Below are positions 24,913-34,334 of a stretch of DNA of 57,060 nt, one piece after another. A program made the position numbers and the translations under genes. The stretch spans positions 1-57,060 of the forward strand of contig JALHOG010000030.1 of assembly GCA_022843125.1 (NCBI GenBank), in the 5' to 3' direction. Each line of letters begins with the position of its first letter. Position 1 is the stretch's first letter. This DNA comes from Ilumatobacteraceae bacterium (GTDB lineage: Bacteria; Actinomycetota; Acidimicrobiia; Acidimicrobiales; Ilumatobacteraceae). The notes under the pieces were generated by a model that saw nothing but the letters and a program-made list of their open reading frames with translations, made no database searches and was not told the origin of the DNA.

Positions 24913-25281
24913 GTGCTGTGCCCATTTGATGCCTCCACCCTCCAAGTCGTCAACCGCTCCGGCGTCGAGATCGACTGGTGCCCGAGCTGCAAGGGCGTCT
25001 GGCTGGAGCGCGGCGAACTCGACAAGTTGATCGACCAGGCCGACTCCGCCATGGCGCCACCGCCCCCGAGGGCGGCACCGGCACCGATGCCTGCACCAAT
25101 GCAGGCGCCCGCGTCATACGGCGACCCCCGGTACGCCGAGCGTCCGGTCGACCCGTACGAGGGTCGGCGTCGCGACTGGGGCGATGACGACGATGACGAC
25201 TTCGACGATCGTCGCCGCTCCGACGGTGACTATCGCGGACGCAAGCGCAAGAGCCTGCTGTCGGAGATCTTCGACTTCTGA
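24913..25281 (+). CDS. TFIIB-type zinc-ribbon protein
   Basis: The 122-residue protein has an N-terminal zf-TFIIB domain (GVEIDWCPSCKGVWLERGEL) with three of the usual four cysteines: C3 and the CPSC pair; the second ligand of the first pair is Asp6. A proline-rich linker and a basic/acidic tail with six consecutive Asp and the basic patch RGRKRKS follow. The GTG at 24913 has GAAAGGA about ten bases upstream. It lies 65 bp before htpX and is probably co-expressed with it in a stress response, which is an inference. Confidence 0.8.
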   Translation: MLCPFDASTLQVVNRSGVEIDWCPSCKGVWLERGELDKLIDQADSAMAPPPPRAAPAPMPAPMQAPASYGDPRYAERPVDPYEGRRRDWGDDDDDDFDDRRRSDGDYRGRKRKSLLSEIFDF

Positions 25282-25346
25282 CGCGCCGTCGGTCACACCG
25301 CGCGTCTCGCTTTCGTACCAACAATCGGCATTTCTCAGAAGGAATC

Positions 25347-26213
25347 ATGTTCAAGAACACCGTGAAGACGTTCACCCTGCTCGCCGGTCTCGGCGGGTTC
25401 ATGGTGCTCGTCGGCTCGCTGCTCGGGCCGACCGGCACCATCATCGGCCTCGTGCTCGGCCTCGTGATGGTCGGCAGCTCCTACTGGATGTCGGACAAGC
25501 TGGCCGTGCGCGCGGCACGGGCCCGGGAGGTCCAACCCGGCGAGCTCGACTGGTTGCGCGCCGACCTCGAAGCGCTCGCCGCACGGGGCAACATGCTCAC
25601 CCCACGCCTGTTCATCTCGGCCGACGTCCAGCCGAACGCGTTCGCGACCGGACGCAACGAGAAGACCGCCGTGGTCTGTGTGACCCAGGGGCTGCTCCAC
25701 GTCCTCGACCGCGACGAGGTGCGCGGCGTGGTGGCCCACGAGCTCGCCCACATCAAGCACCGTGACATCCTCATCGGGTCGATCGCGGCCGCCGTCGCCA
25801 CGGGCATCTCGGCGATCGCCAACATGGCGATGTTCGCGAGCATGTTCGGCGGCAGCAACGACGAGGACCGTCCGAACCCGATCGTCCTCATCATGCTCTC
25901 GATGCTGGCGCCGATCGCCGCATCCGTCATGCAGATGGCGCTGTCACGCAGCCGCGAGTTCGAAGCCGACCGCGGCGGCGCAGCGCTCCTCGGTGACCCT
26001 CGTCCGCTCGCGAGCGCGCTCGCCAAGCTCGATGCGACGGCCCGGCGTGTGCCCATGAACATCAGCCCCCAGCAGGCGACCGCCTACATCGTCAACCCCC
26101 TCACCGGCCGTCAGGTCAGCTTCGCGAAGATGTTCCTGACGCACCCGCCGATCGAGGAGCGCATCGAGCAGCTGATGCAGATGCGCCCCACCTCCAACGA
26201 GCTCGGCATCTGA
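25347..26213 (+). CDS. htpX: Membrane zinc metalloprotease HtpX
   Basis: The 288-residue M48B protease has two N-terminal membrane helices (about 10-48), the zinc site HELAH at 131-135 with the third ligand Glu in SREFEADRGGA, and two more hydrophobic segments between them. The length equals E. coli HtpX. It degrades damaged membrane proteins from the cytoplasmic side. AGAAGGA lies just upstream of the ATG. Confidence 0.95.
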   Translation: MFKNTVKTFTLLAGLGGFMVLVGSLLGPTGTIIGLVLGLVMVGSSYWMSDKLAVRAARAREVQPGELDWLRADLEALAARGNMLTPRLFISADVQPNAFATGRNEKTAVVCVTQGLLHVLDRDEVRGVVAHELAHIKHRDILIGSIAAAVATGISAIANMAMFASMFGGSNDEDRPNPIVLIMLSMLAPIAASVMQMALSRSREFEADRGGAALLGDPRPLASALAKLDATARRVPMNISPQQATAYIVNPLTGRQVSFAKMFLTHPPIEERIEQLMQMRPTSNELGI

Positions 26214-26387
26214 CGGTCGTCACCAGCGCACCCGACCTTCCGACGATCGAGGTCGCGCGAACCAGCGCGGAGCATCGACCAGCCGGTCTCAGGGAAGGAA
26301 GCAGGCGGGCGCCCGTACCATGAACGGGTGACTGCCGCCCTCGGCCGGCTCGAAACCACGAACCACGAAACGAACCAGGAATCCCCC

Positions 26388-29150
26388 ATGATGACCGCAA
26401 CCGAAGCCTGGCACACCGTCAGCGTCGACGAGGCGCTGCACCGCCTCGACTCCAGCAACCAGGGCCTGTCCGACAGCGACGCGGCAACCCGCCTCGCCGA
26501 ACACGGTCCGAACGAACTCGAGGACAAGGGCTCCAAGAAGGCGATCATCATCCTCTGGGAGCAGCTCACCGCCGTCATGGTGGTGATCCTCATCGGCGCG
26601 GCGTTGCTGTCGCTCGCGCTGAGCAAGTTCCTCGAGGCCGGCGCGATCGGTGCGATCGTCGTGCTGTTCGCACTCCTCGGCTTCTTCCAGGAGTACCGCG
26701 CCGAGCAGGCGATCGCTGCGCTCCGCAAGATGGCGGTGCCCACCGTTCGCGCGGTCCGCAACGGACGCACCGTCGAGGTGCCTGCGGGCCAGCTGGTGCC
26801 CGGCGACCTCGTGCAGCTCGAAGCCGGCTCGGTGGTTCCCGCCGACATGCGCCTGATCGAATCCGCCAACCTGCGGATCCAGGAGGCCACCCTCACCGGC
26901 GAATCCGAACCGGTCGACAAGCAGGTCGACTCCCTCGAGCGTCCCGACCTCGCCCTCGGCGACCGCCGCAACATGGGCTATTCGGGCACGCAGGTCACGT
27001 ACGGGCGCGGCGTGGGTCTGGTCACCAACACCGGGATGGGCACCGAGCTCGGCCGCATCGCCACCCTCCTCCAGGAGGTCAAATCCGACCGCACCCCGCT
27101 GCAGCACCGGCTCGACCTGGTGGGCAAGCAACTGGCGATCGTCGGTCTGATCGTCGCGATCCTCGTGGTGATCATGGGTGCGATCGCTGGTGAGACGGCG
27201 TCCGACCTCGTCCTCACGGCGATCTCGGTTGCTGTCGCCGTGATCCCCGAAGGCCTCCCCGCCGTCGTCACGTTCACCCTTGCGATCGGCGCACAACGGA
27301 TGCTCCGCCGCAACTCGCTGATCCGCAAACTCCCTGCTGTCGAGACCCTCGGATCGGTCACCACGATCTGCTCCGACAAGACCGGCACCCTGACCCAGAA
27401 CCGCATGACGGTGACGGTGATCGACGTCGCCAATCACCAGCTCGAACTCACCAACGTCCGTCCGAGCGACGCGGTCGGGGCCGGACCCTCCTCCCTCCGC
27501 CTCGCCCTTGCGGCCGGTCTCCTGTGCAACGACGGCGATTTCCGGCACGAGACCGACGGCTCGACCAGCACCATCGGCGACCCGACCGAAACCGCGCTCC
27601 TACAGGCGGCCCACGATGCCGGCCTCGACGTCGCTGGCATCCGGACGCTGATGCCACGGATCGGTGAGAACCCGTTCGACTCCGACCGCAAGCGCATGAG
27701 CACCCTGCACGGGCCCGTCGACGGACGCGTCGATGCGTTGGCCAGCCTGCCCCAGGGCACCGCCGTCGCCTTCGTCAAGGGAGCGATCGACGGCCTGCTC
27801 GCGCACACCACCCACATCTGGGACGACGAGGGCGAGGTCGAGCTGACCGACGAGTGGCGCCACCGGGTCATCGCGGCCAACGACTCGATGGCGTCGAACG
27901 GCATGCGCGTGCTCGGGATCGCCTACCGCCAGGTGACCGGCGCCGATCAAGCGTCCGTGGCCGAAGAGCAACTCACGCTGCTCGGTCTCGTGGGCATCAT
28001 CGACCCGCCTCGCGCCGAGGTGCGCGATGCCGTGGCCACCTGCCGCACCGCGGGTATCCGGCCGGTGATGATCACGGGTGACCATCCCCTCACCGCCAAG
28101 GCCATCGCGACCGATCTCGGCATCACGACCACCGACCGAGTGCTCACCGGCAACGACCTCGACCGGCTCACCGAGGCGGAGTTCGACGACGCCGTGCGCG
28201 AGGTGTCGGTGTTCGCCCGGGTGTCGCCGGAGCACAAGCTCAGGATCGTGCAGCTCCTCCAGAACCAGGGTCAGGTCGTGGCGATGACCGGCGACGGCGT
28301 CAACGACGCCCCTGCGCTCAAGCGCGCCGACATCGGCGTCGCGATGGGCATCACGGGCACCGACGTCTCCAAGGAAGCGTCCGACATGGTGCTGCGCGAC
28401 GACAACTTCGCGACGATCGTCGCGGCGGTCGAAGAGGGCCGCGTGATCTACGACAACCTGCGGCGCTTCGTCTCGTTCGCTGTCGCGGGCAACCTCGGCA
28501 AGATCATCGTGATGCTCGGCTGGCCGATCCCGTTCCTGATCGGCGGTGGCGACGTCGACACCGCGGTCGCGCTGCTCCCCCTCCAGCTGCTCTGGCTCAA
28601 CTTGATGACCGACGGTCTGCTCGGGCTCTCGATGGGTGTCGAGCCGGCGGAGAAGACGGTGATGCAGCGACCGCCACACCAACCCGACTCGAGCATCTGG
28701 TCAGGTGGACTCGGCAAGCAGACCGCGTGGGTCGGCGTCTTCATCGGCGCGATTGCGCTCGCGCTCGGCTTCGCCTATTACGCGGCCGATCGTCCCGAGT
28801 GGCAGACGATGATCTTCACGAGCATCGCATTCCTCCAGGTGTTCCAGGCGATCGGCACCCGTTCGCATCGCGAATCGCTCGCCACCATCGGATGGATGAG
28901 CAACAAGCTCATGCTCGCGATCGCCGGCGCCGTGGTCGCACTCCAGTTGCTCGCCATCTACACGCCGCTCAACGACTTCCTCGACCTCGACCCGTTGGGC
29001 GTGTGGGATCTCCTGCTGTGCATCGGATCGGGCGCCCTCCTCCTCCTCACGCTCGAGATCGTCAAGGCGTTCCGTCGGCGTACCGCCGCACCCCTGCTCG
29101 ACACCGCGACCGGCACTGTGGCCGACACAGCGAGGTCGGCCGCCGCATAG
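26388..29150 (+). CDS. P2A-type cation-transporting ATPase (calcium-type)
   Basis: The 920-residue pump has an N-terminal cation-ATPase domain, the actuator TGES motif ([10 protein letters not shown]), the phosphorylated Asp330 in SDKTGTLT, the hinge [20 protein letters not shown] and ten membrane helices. Calcium-site motifs are present in M4 (VIPEGLP) and M6 (NLMTDG), so Ca2+ export is likelier than Na+/K+ transport, though PacL-like pumps vary. ATG 26388 is preferred (AGGA seven bases upstream) over GTG 26328. Confidence 0.92.
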   Translation: MMTATEAWHTVSVDEALHRLDSSNQGLSDSDAATRLAEHGPNELEDKGSKKAIIILWEQLTAVMVVILIGAALLSLALSKFLEAGAIGAIVVLFALLGFFQEYRAEQAIAALRKMAVPTVRAVRNGRTVEVPAGQLVPGDLVQLEAGSVVPADMRLIESANLRIQEATLTGESEPVDKQVDSLERPDLALGDRRNMGYSGTQVTYGRGVGLVTNTGMGTELGRIATLLQEVKSDRTPLQHRLDLVGKQLAIVGLIVAILVVIMGAIAGETASDLVLTAISVAVAVIPEGLPAVVTFTLAIGAQRMLRRNSLIRKLPAVETLGSVTTICSDKTGTLTQNRMTVTVIDVANHQLELTNVRPSDAVGAGPSSLRLALAAGLLCNDGDFRHETDGSTSTIGDPTETALLQAAHDAGLDVAGIRTLMPRIGENPFDSDRKRMSTLHGPVDGRVDALASLPQGTAVAFVKGAIDGLLAHTTHIWDDEGEVELTDEWRHRVIAANDSMASNGMRVLGIAYRQVTGADQASVAEEQLTLLGLVGIIDPPRAEVRDAVATCRTAGIRPVMITGDHPLTAKAIATDLGITTTDRVLTGNDLDRLTEAEFDDAVREVSVFARVSPEHKLRIVQLLQNQGQVVAMTGDGVNDAPALKRADIGVAMGITGTDVSKEASDMVLRDDNFATIVAAVEEGRVIYDNLRRFVSFAVAGNLGKIIVMLGWPIPFLIGGGDVDTAVALLPLQLLWLNLMTDGLLGLSMGVEPAEKTVMQRPPHQPDSSIWSGGLGKQTAWVGVFIGAIALALGFAYYAADRPEWQTMIFTSIAFLQVFQAIGTRSHRESLATIGWMSNKLMLAIAGAVVALQLLAIYTPLNDFLDLDPLGVWDLLLCIGSGALLLLTLEIVKAFRRRTAAPLLDTATGTVADTARSAAA

Positions 29151-29155
29151 TTCCC

Positions 29156-29203
29156 GCCGGTGTGCGGGTGCTCGCCGCTGCTGTGCGGGCACCCGCCGCC
29201 GGC
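29156..29203. terminator. Bidirectional terminator-like hairpin
   Basis: GCGGGTGC (29164-29171) pairs with GCACCCGC (29189-29196), and GCCGG/CCGGC extends the stem outside. It lies between convergent genes and could stop transcription from both sides. Confidence 0.6.
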
Positions 29204-29205
29204 GG

Positions 29206-30201
29206 TCAGCGAGCCACCTGGTTGGGGCTCACCGCGCCACCGAGCACGGTGATCACGTTGTCGACCGTGGTGCTCGCGATCGCCGCCAACGCCTCATGCG
29301 TGAGGAACGCCTGGTGCGCCGTGATCAACACGTTGGGGAACGTGAGCAGGCGGGCGAACTGGTCGTCATCGATGATCTCGTCGCTGCGGTCCTCGAAGAA
29401 CAGCGCCGCTTCCTCTTCGTACACGTCGAGCGCGAGCGAGCCGATCTGACCGCTCTTCAGCCCGTCGATCACCGCCGACGTGTCGATCAGCGCGCCGCGC
29501 CCTGTGTTGACGATCATCACGCCCGGCTTCATCGCCCCGATCGCGTCGGCGTCGACGAGGTGGTGCGTCTCCGGCGTCAGCGGGCAGTTGAGAGTGATGA
29601 GATCACTCTCGGCGAGCAACGTCGGGAGATCGACGTACTCGACGCCCAGCGCGAGCAGATGATCGTCCTGGAACGGGTCGACCGCGAGCACTCGACAACG
29701 GAGGTGCCAGAGCAGTCGGGCGACGATGAGGCCGATCCTGCCCGTCCCGACCACGCCGGCCGTCTTCCCGGCGAGATCGAACCCGACGAGGCCGTCGAGC
29801 GCGAAGTTGCCGTCGCGGACCCGGTTGTAGGCGCGGTGGATGTGCCGGTTGAGCCCGAGGATGAGCGCAAGCGTGTGTTCGGCCACGGCGTTCGGCGAGT
29901 ACGCCGGGACCCGCACCACCGTGATGCCGTGAGCGGCCGCGGCCTCCAGATCGACGTTGTTGAAGCCGGCACATCGGAGCGCGACACAGCGCGTCCCACC
30001 TGCCGCTAACGCCTCGATCACCGGAGCCGACACGTCGTCGTTCACGAACACCGAGACAGCGGGGGCACCCGCCGCGAGTTCGACGGTTGACCTGTCGAGG
30101 CGGGGTTCGAGATACGTGAGGGACATCCCCAGCTCGGCCGCAGCGCGATCGAACGTGCGGACCTCGTACGGCTTGGCCGAGAACAGTCTCAGTTCGTTCA
30201 T
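29206..30201 (-). CDS. ldhA: D-lactate dehydrogenase
   Basis: The 331-residue D-2-hydroxyacid dehydrogenase has the NAD-binding motif GVVGTGRIG, the TGRGALIDTSAVIDGL segment and the catalytic His in ITAHQAFLTHEAL. These match fermentative D-LDH (pyruvate to D-lactate) better than glycerate or formate dehydrogenases. The ATG overlaps the upstream thioesterase stop (ATGA) and GGAG lies six bases before it. Confidence 0.9.
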   Translation of the reverse strand: MNELRLFSAKPYEVRTFDRAAAELGMSLTYLEPRLDRSTVELAAGAPAVSVFVNDDVSAPVIEALAAGGTRCVALRCAGFNNVDLEAAAAHGITVVRVPAYSPNAVAEHTLALILGLNRHIHRAYNRVRDGNFALDGLVGFDLAGKTAGVVGTGRIGLIVARLLWHLRCRVLAVDPFQDDHLLALGVEYVDLPTLLAESDLITLNCPLTPETHHLVDADAIGAMKPGVMIVNTGRGALIDTSAVIDGLKSGQIGSLALDVYEEEAALFFEDRSDEIIDDDQFARLLTFPNVLITAHQAFLTHEALAAIASTTVDNVITVLGGAVSPNQVAR

Positions 30202-30788
30202 GTTTGCTCCCTGTTGTGCTCGGACATGTGCTCCGGCGTCTGGCGTAGGTAGCTCTGGTGTGCTGGGTCGAGCGCGCCCCCGGCGAATCGTGCGGCCTGC
30301 GCTTCGCCGAGCGTCGTGAACGTCGCCGCCGCCTCGACGCGCAACCCGCCGCGCCGATCGAGGATGCGGCCAGTGGTGCGCATGGCTCCGTGCTCGTGAT
30401 CGATGACGCCAGCCTCCACCGTGTAGAGCGATCCGACCCGAACAGTGCGCAGGAAGCGCGCCGAGGTCTCGGTCGTCACTGCCCACTGGTGACCGATCGC
30501 TATGCATGCCCACGCCATCGCCTCGTCGAGGATGGCGAGCGACACACCACCGTGCACAAGGGTCGGGGCGCCGCTGAACGCGTCGGCGAGTTCGAACTCG
30601 GCCACCACCAGTGACCGCGCCGTGTCGTGGAAGAACGACATCCGCAGGCCGTGCTGGTTCTGCGGCTCGCACACGAAACAGTTGGTCTCGAAACCCCAGT
30701 CCTCGTTGTGCAGCCGCACCGTCCCCGCGCGCGCCGAATCCACGGTTGTCGACGGTAGGCGATCAACTGCAACAGTGTCGGTCAGCAT
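30198..30788 (-). CDS. Hotdog-fold thioesterase (PaaI-like)
   Basis: The 196-residue protein has the hotdog signature FSGAPTLVHGGVSLAILDEA, in which HGG and the following Asp/Glu line the acyl-CoA site. An N-terminal CFVCEPQNQHGL segment resembles the C-x-x-C start of some YigI/PaaI relatives. The substrate is unknown. GGAG lies nine bases before the ATG at 30788. That start overlaps the start of the divergent NUDIX gene; a GTG about 15 codons inside is an alternative. It is co-transcribed with ldhA. Confidence 0.82.
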   Translation of the reverse strand: MLTDTVAVDRLPSTTVDSARAGTVRLHNEDWGFETNCFVCEPQNQHGLRMSFFHDTARSLVVAEFELADAFSGAPTLVHGGVSLAILDEAMAWACIAIGHQWAVTTETSARFLRTVRVGSLYTVEAGVIDHEHGAMRTTGRILDRRGGLRVEAAATFTTLGEAQAARFAGGALDPAHQSYLRQTPEHMSEHNREQT

Positions 30789-31527
30789 GATCGAGTTCTC
30801 CGACCACCTGCGTGACACGCTCACCGAGCGGCTCAGCGCCCATACGCGTACGGAGCATCCCCTCGACGGGCGCAAGCGGGCAGCGGTGGCGATCGTCCTC
30901 GTCGACAGCCGACCCGACGACCACGACGACCCCCATGCGCCGAGCGCGCTCGCGGCCGTCGACCCCTCGGCGCTGCCGGGCGATCTCGTCGACCGCCATG
31001 GGCAACCGCTCGATCTGCGCATGGTGGGTGTGGCCGGCGGTGCTGCGTTCCTGTTGTGCCGACGCGCGGCGCGCATGAACCGGCACGCGGGCCAGTGGGC
31101 ACTGCCGGGCGGGCGCGTGGACCCCGGCGAGACCGCACTCGACGCGGCGTTGCGTGAGGTGGACGAGGAGTTGGGCGTGCGCCTCGACACCACAGCCGTG
31201 CTCGGCTGGCTCGACGACTACCCCACGCGGTCCGGGTACGTGATCACACCGGTGGTGCTCTGGGGCGGCGCCGACCCGGCGCTCCGCCCCGCCCCCGACG
31301 AGGTGCTCGCCGTCTACCGGATCGGTCTGCATGCCCTGGAGCAGGGTGAGCCCCGCTTCGTCGACATCCCCGAGAGCGACCGCCCGGTGATCCAACTCCC
31401 GCTCGGCAACGACCTGATCCACGCCCCGACCGGCGCCGTGCTCTTCCAGTTCCGCCAGGTCGGCCTGCTCGGTCGCGCCGGCGAACGCGTCGACCACCTC
31501 GAGCAACCCGTCTTCGCCTGGCGCTGA
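30787..31527 (+). CDS. NUDIX hydrolase (CoA-pyrophosphatase-like)
   Basis: The 246-residue protein has a perfect NUDIX box (GRVDPGE, then REVDEELGV) placed after LPGG. The insert PGRVIQ-like region and the C-terminal half (IHAPTGAVLFQF) resemble the CoA/ADP-ribose pyrophosphatase branch. Substrate choice is inferred only. The ATG at 30787 shares the CATG with the opposite gene, and no ribosome binding site is visible, so translation may be leaderless. Confidence 0.85.
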   Translation: MIEFSDHLRDTLTERLSAHTRTEHPLDGRKRAAVAIVLVDSRPDDHDDPHAPSALAAVDPSALPGDLVDRHGQPLDLRMVGVAGGAAFLLCRRAARMNRHAGQWALPGGRVDPGETALDAALREVDEELGVRLDTTAVLGWLDDYPTRSGYVITPVVLWGGADPALRPAPDEVLAVYRIGLHALEQGEPRFVDIPESDRPVIQLPLGNDLIHAPTGAVLFQFRQVGLLGRAGERVDHLEQPVFAWR

Positions 31528-31591
31528 CCGGCATATCGTTGACCGGCATGGCGCGGGCCTGCGATGACAGCGCCGGTAGGGTGACCGCTCG

Positions 31592-32065
31592 ATGAGGATC
31601 TCCGAGCGGGTCGACAACGCCGTGCGCGCCATGGCCGAGTTGGCAGTGGGCGGCGACGAGGCCACCAAGGCCGAGCAGATCTCGCAGCGACAGCAGATCT
31701 CGCTCAAATACCTCCACGACATCCTCCGAGATCTCAAGCGGGCCGGGCTCGTCCGCTCCCGCCGGGGCCCCGACGGCGGCTTCACCCTGTCTCGTGCGGC
31801 GTCGGCGATCTCGCTGGCCGACATCTTCCGAGCCGTCGACGGACCCCTCGCCGACGTGCACGATGAGAGCCTCCGTTCGCTGGCCTACGCAGCGCCCGCC
31901 GAGGCCCTCCCGGAGGTCTGGATGGCGATCCGTGGGAGTTTGCGGCGGGTCCTCGAGACCGTCTCGGTGGCTGACCTCGTCGCTCACACGCTGCCGGCTG
32001 AGGTGACCGGGCTCGCAGAGGAGTACCGGCGGACCACGGAGGAGCGCTTTGGCACACGAACGTGA
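31592..32065 (+). CDS. Rrf2-family regulator without cysteines (CymR-like)
   Basis: The 157-residue protein has the Rrf2 winged helix (RISERVDNAVRAMAELAVGG, ISLKYLHDILRDLKRAGLVR, SRRGPDGGFTLSR) and a dimerisation helix. It contains no cysteine at all, so it cannot hold the Fe-S cluster of IscR/NsrR. This matches CymR, the cysteine-metabolism repressor. It precedes cysQ-cysD-cysNC, overlapping cysQ by 17 bp, so sulfate-activation control is the likely role. Confidence 0.87.
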   Translation: MRISERVDNAVRAMAELAVGGDEATKAEQISQRQQISLKYLHDILRDLKRAGLVRSRRGPDGGFTLSRAASAISLADIFRAVDGPLADVHDESLRSLAYAAPAEALPEVWMAIRGSLRRVLETVSVADLVAHTLPAEVTGLAEEYRRTTEERFGTRT

Positions 32066-33023
32066 ACTGGAAGCGGCGATCGCGGCGGTCACGGCCGCCA
32101 GCGCCATGTGTGATCGCACGCAGGGCCGCCTCCTGGCCGGCGACACCCTGACCAAGGGTGACCACAGCCCGGTGACGGTTGCCGACTTCGCGACGCAGGC
32201 CGTCGTTGCCGCTGCGCTCACCGACGTGCTCGGGCCGCTGACGATGGTCGGCGAGGAAGCCGCAGCCGAGCTGCAGGAACCGGGCAACGCGTCACTCCGC
32301 GACGGCGTCGTCGAACTCGTGCGCGGCGAGCGTGGCGCCGGCGTTGCTCCCGATCAGGTCCTCGAGTGGATCGACCTCGGTGGCGCAGACGGCGACGACG
32401 ACCGCTACTGGACCCTCGATCCGATCGATGGGACGAAGGGCTTCCTCCGCGGCGACCAGTACGCGATCGCGCTCGCGCTCGTCGAAGACGGCGAGGTGGT
32501 GCTCGGTGTGCTCGGGTGCCCGAACCTGCCCAACGCCGACGGCTCGCGCGGCGCGGTCTTCGCGGCGACCGACGGCACGTGCTCGGCGTGGTACGGAGGC
32601 GCAGCTGCGGCCGTGCCCGTCCGGGTGTCTGCCCCGGCGACGATCGCCGAGGCCCGGTTCTGCGAATCGGTGGAGTCCGGACACTCCGATCACGGTCACG
32701 CCGCGCAGATCGCCGAGCGTCTCGGCATCACGGCTCCGCCCTACCGCATCGACAGCCAGTGCAAGTACGGCGCCGTCGCACGCGGCGACGCGTCGATCTA
32801 CCTCCGGCTCCCCACCCGAGCCGACTATCGCGAGAAGATCTGGGATCACGCGGCCGGCAAGTTCGTGGTCGAACAGGCCGGCGGACGCGTCACCGACGTC
32901 ACCGGTGCGCCCTTGGACTTCCGGCACGGGCGGACCCTCGCCCACAACAGCGGTGTGGTCGCCACAGCCGGGTCGTTCCACGACGACGTGGTCGACGCGG
33001 TTCGCGCCGTGCTCGGCATCTGA
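32049..33023 (+). CDS. cysQ: 3'(2'),5'-bisphosphate nucleotidase CysQ
   Basis: The 324-residue inositol-monophosphatase-fold enzyme hydrolyses PAP/PAPS to AMP/APS. Metal-binding motifs are VGEE (68-71) and WTLDPIDGTKGF (121-132), with WDHAAGKFVVEQAGG near the C-terminus. The TTG at 32049 is the start because GGAGGAG lies five bases before it. The overlap with the Rrf2 gene ties the two together. Next to cysD/cysNC it would clear the PAP made when PAPS is used. Confidence 0.92.
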   Translation: MAHERELEAAIAAVTAASAMCDRTQGRLLAGDTLTKGDHSPVTVADFATQAVVAAALTDVLGPLTMVGEEAAAELQEPGNASLRDGVVELVRGERGAGVAPDQVLEWIDLGGADGDDDRYWTLDPIDGTKGFLRGDQYAIALALVEDGEVVLGVLGCPNLPNADGSRGAVFAATDGTCSAWYGGAAAAVPVRVSAPATIAEARFCESVESGHSDHGHAAQIAERLGITAPPYRIDSQCKYGAVARGDASIYLRLPTRADYREKIWDHAAGKFVVEQAGGRVTDVTGAPLDFRHGRTLAHNSGVVATAGSFHDDVVDAVRAVLGI

Positions 33024-33037
33024 ACCCACCGGCCGCC

Positions 33038-33093
33038 GACGCACTCATCCCGACGCGCTCATCCCGACGCGCTCATCCCGACGCGCTCATCCC
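33038..33093. repeat. 14-bp tandem repeat, four copies
   Basis: GACGCGCTCATCCC occurs three times exactly (33052-33093), preceded by one copy with a single change (33038-33051). It starts 15 bp after the cysQ stop and lies in the cysQ-cysD spacer. Confidence 0.95.
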
Positions 33094-33205
33094 GACGTCG
33101 TGGGGCGCCGATGAACCTGGGGCGTTCGCCCCACGCCGCCGAGCCAGTTCGTCATGGTCTTGACGAAGTCTTGATGGTGGTGGCATCGTTCACCTGATTA
33201 TCTGT

Positions 33206-33230
33206 ATTGTCTGTAGAGACACCAGACAAT
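33206..33230 (+). promoter_or_regulatory. Dyad operator upstream of cysD
   Basis: ATTGTCTG (33206-33213) and CAGACAAT (33223-33230) form a perfect 8-bp inverted repeat with a 9-bp centre. It overlaps TATTGT (33205-33210), a possible -10. It is a good candidate site for the neighbouring Rrf2/CymR-like protein. The 83-nt leader after it shows no riboswitch or poly-cysteine leader peptide that I recognise. Confidence 0.6.
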
Positions 33231-33313
33231 GCAGTCCTGAGACCGGGCCCGAGTCAGCCACGACCGGTGCCGAAACCCCCTTTGGTCACGTTCGACCGAC
33301 AGACGGAGATGTG

Positions 33314-34267
33314 ATGTCCATCCAGACGACGACCGCGGCTTCGACCGCACAGCCCCAGATCTCGGCCGGCAGGCTCACCCACCTGCAGCGCCTCGAAGCC
33401 GAGGCGATCCACATCATGCGTGAGGCCGTGTCCGAGTGCGAGCGCCCGGCGATGCTCTACTCGATCGGCAAGGACAGCTCCGTGCTGCTCCACCTCGCCA
33501 AGAAGGCGTTCTATCCGTCCAAGCCCCCGTTCCCACTCGTCCACGTCGACACCACCTGGAAGTTCCAGGAGATGTACCGGATGCGCGACAAGGTGGCCGC
33601 CGAGTACGAACTCATCTTCCACCGCAACCCCGAGTGCGTGAAGCTGGGGATCAACCCGTTCGACCACGGCTCGGCGCTTCACACCGACATGTGGAAGACC
33701 GAGGGCCTGAAGCAGGCGATCGACCTGTATCGCTTCGACCTCTGCTTCGGTGGGGCGCGCCGCGACGAGGAGAAGTCACGCGCCAAGGAGCGGGTGTTCT
33801 CGATCCGCTCGCCGCAGCACCAGTGGGACCCGAAGCGCCAGCGACCCGAGCTCTGGTCGATCTACAACGGTCGTCGCAGCCAGGGCGAGACACTGCGCGT
33901 GTTCCCGATCTCGAACTGGACCGAGCTCGACATCTGGCAGTACATCCTCCTCGAGCAGATCGAGCTGGTGCCGCTCTACTTCGCAGCGCCGCGACCCGTC
34001 GTCGATCGCGACGGCGTGCTGATCATGGTCGACGACGATCGTATGCGCGAGCGGCTGCACCCGGGTGAGGAGCCGATGATCAAGAACGTCCGGTTCCGCA
34101 CGCTCGGCTGCTACCCGCTGTCGGGCGCGATCGAGAGCGAGGCGACGACGCTGCTCGACATCGTTCAGGAGATGCTCCTCGCCACCACCTCCGAGCGTCA
34201 GGGTCGCATCATCGACCACGACGGCGCCGGCTCGATGGAGAAGAAGAAGCAGGAGGGGTACTTCTGA
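33314..34267 (+). CDS. cysD: Sulfate adenylyltransferase subunit 2
   Basis: The 317-residue PAPS-reductase-fold ATP-sulfurylase subunit has the PP-loop [17 protein letters not shown] and later motifs [20 protein letters not shown] and [16 protein letters not shown]. With CysN it makes APS from sulfate and ATP. GGAG five bases before ATG 33314 makes this a better start than GTG 33311. It is 66 bp upstream of cysNC. Confidence 0.96.
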   Translation: MSIQTTTAASTAQPQISAGRLTHLQRLEAEAIHIMREAVSECERPAMLYSIGKDSSVLLHLAKKAFYPSKPPFPLVHVDTTWKFQEMYRMRDKVAAEYELIFHRNPECVKLGINPFDHGSALHTDMWKTEGLKQAIDLYRFDLCFGGARRDEEKSRAKERVFSIRSPQHQWDPKRQRPELWSIYNGRRSQGETLRVFPISNWTELDIWQYILLEQIELVPLYFAAPRPVVDRDGVLIMVDDDRMRERLHPGEEPMIKNVRFRTLGCYPLSGAIESEATTLLDIVQEMLLATTSERQGRIIDHDGAGSMEKKKQEGYF

Positions 34268-34334
34268 CGCCGGTCGGATCCGCCCCGCTCCCCGCACACG
34301 CACGCACCCTGCTCCACAGAAAGCACCGACCGAC

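Noticed and set aside
33231..33313. Possible SAM riboswitch or poly-cysteine leader peptide before cysD
   Set aside because: I could not fit any SAM riboswitch core, and no short reading frame with cysteine runs is present.
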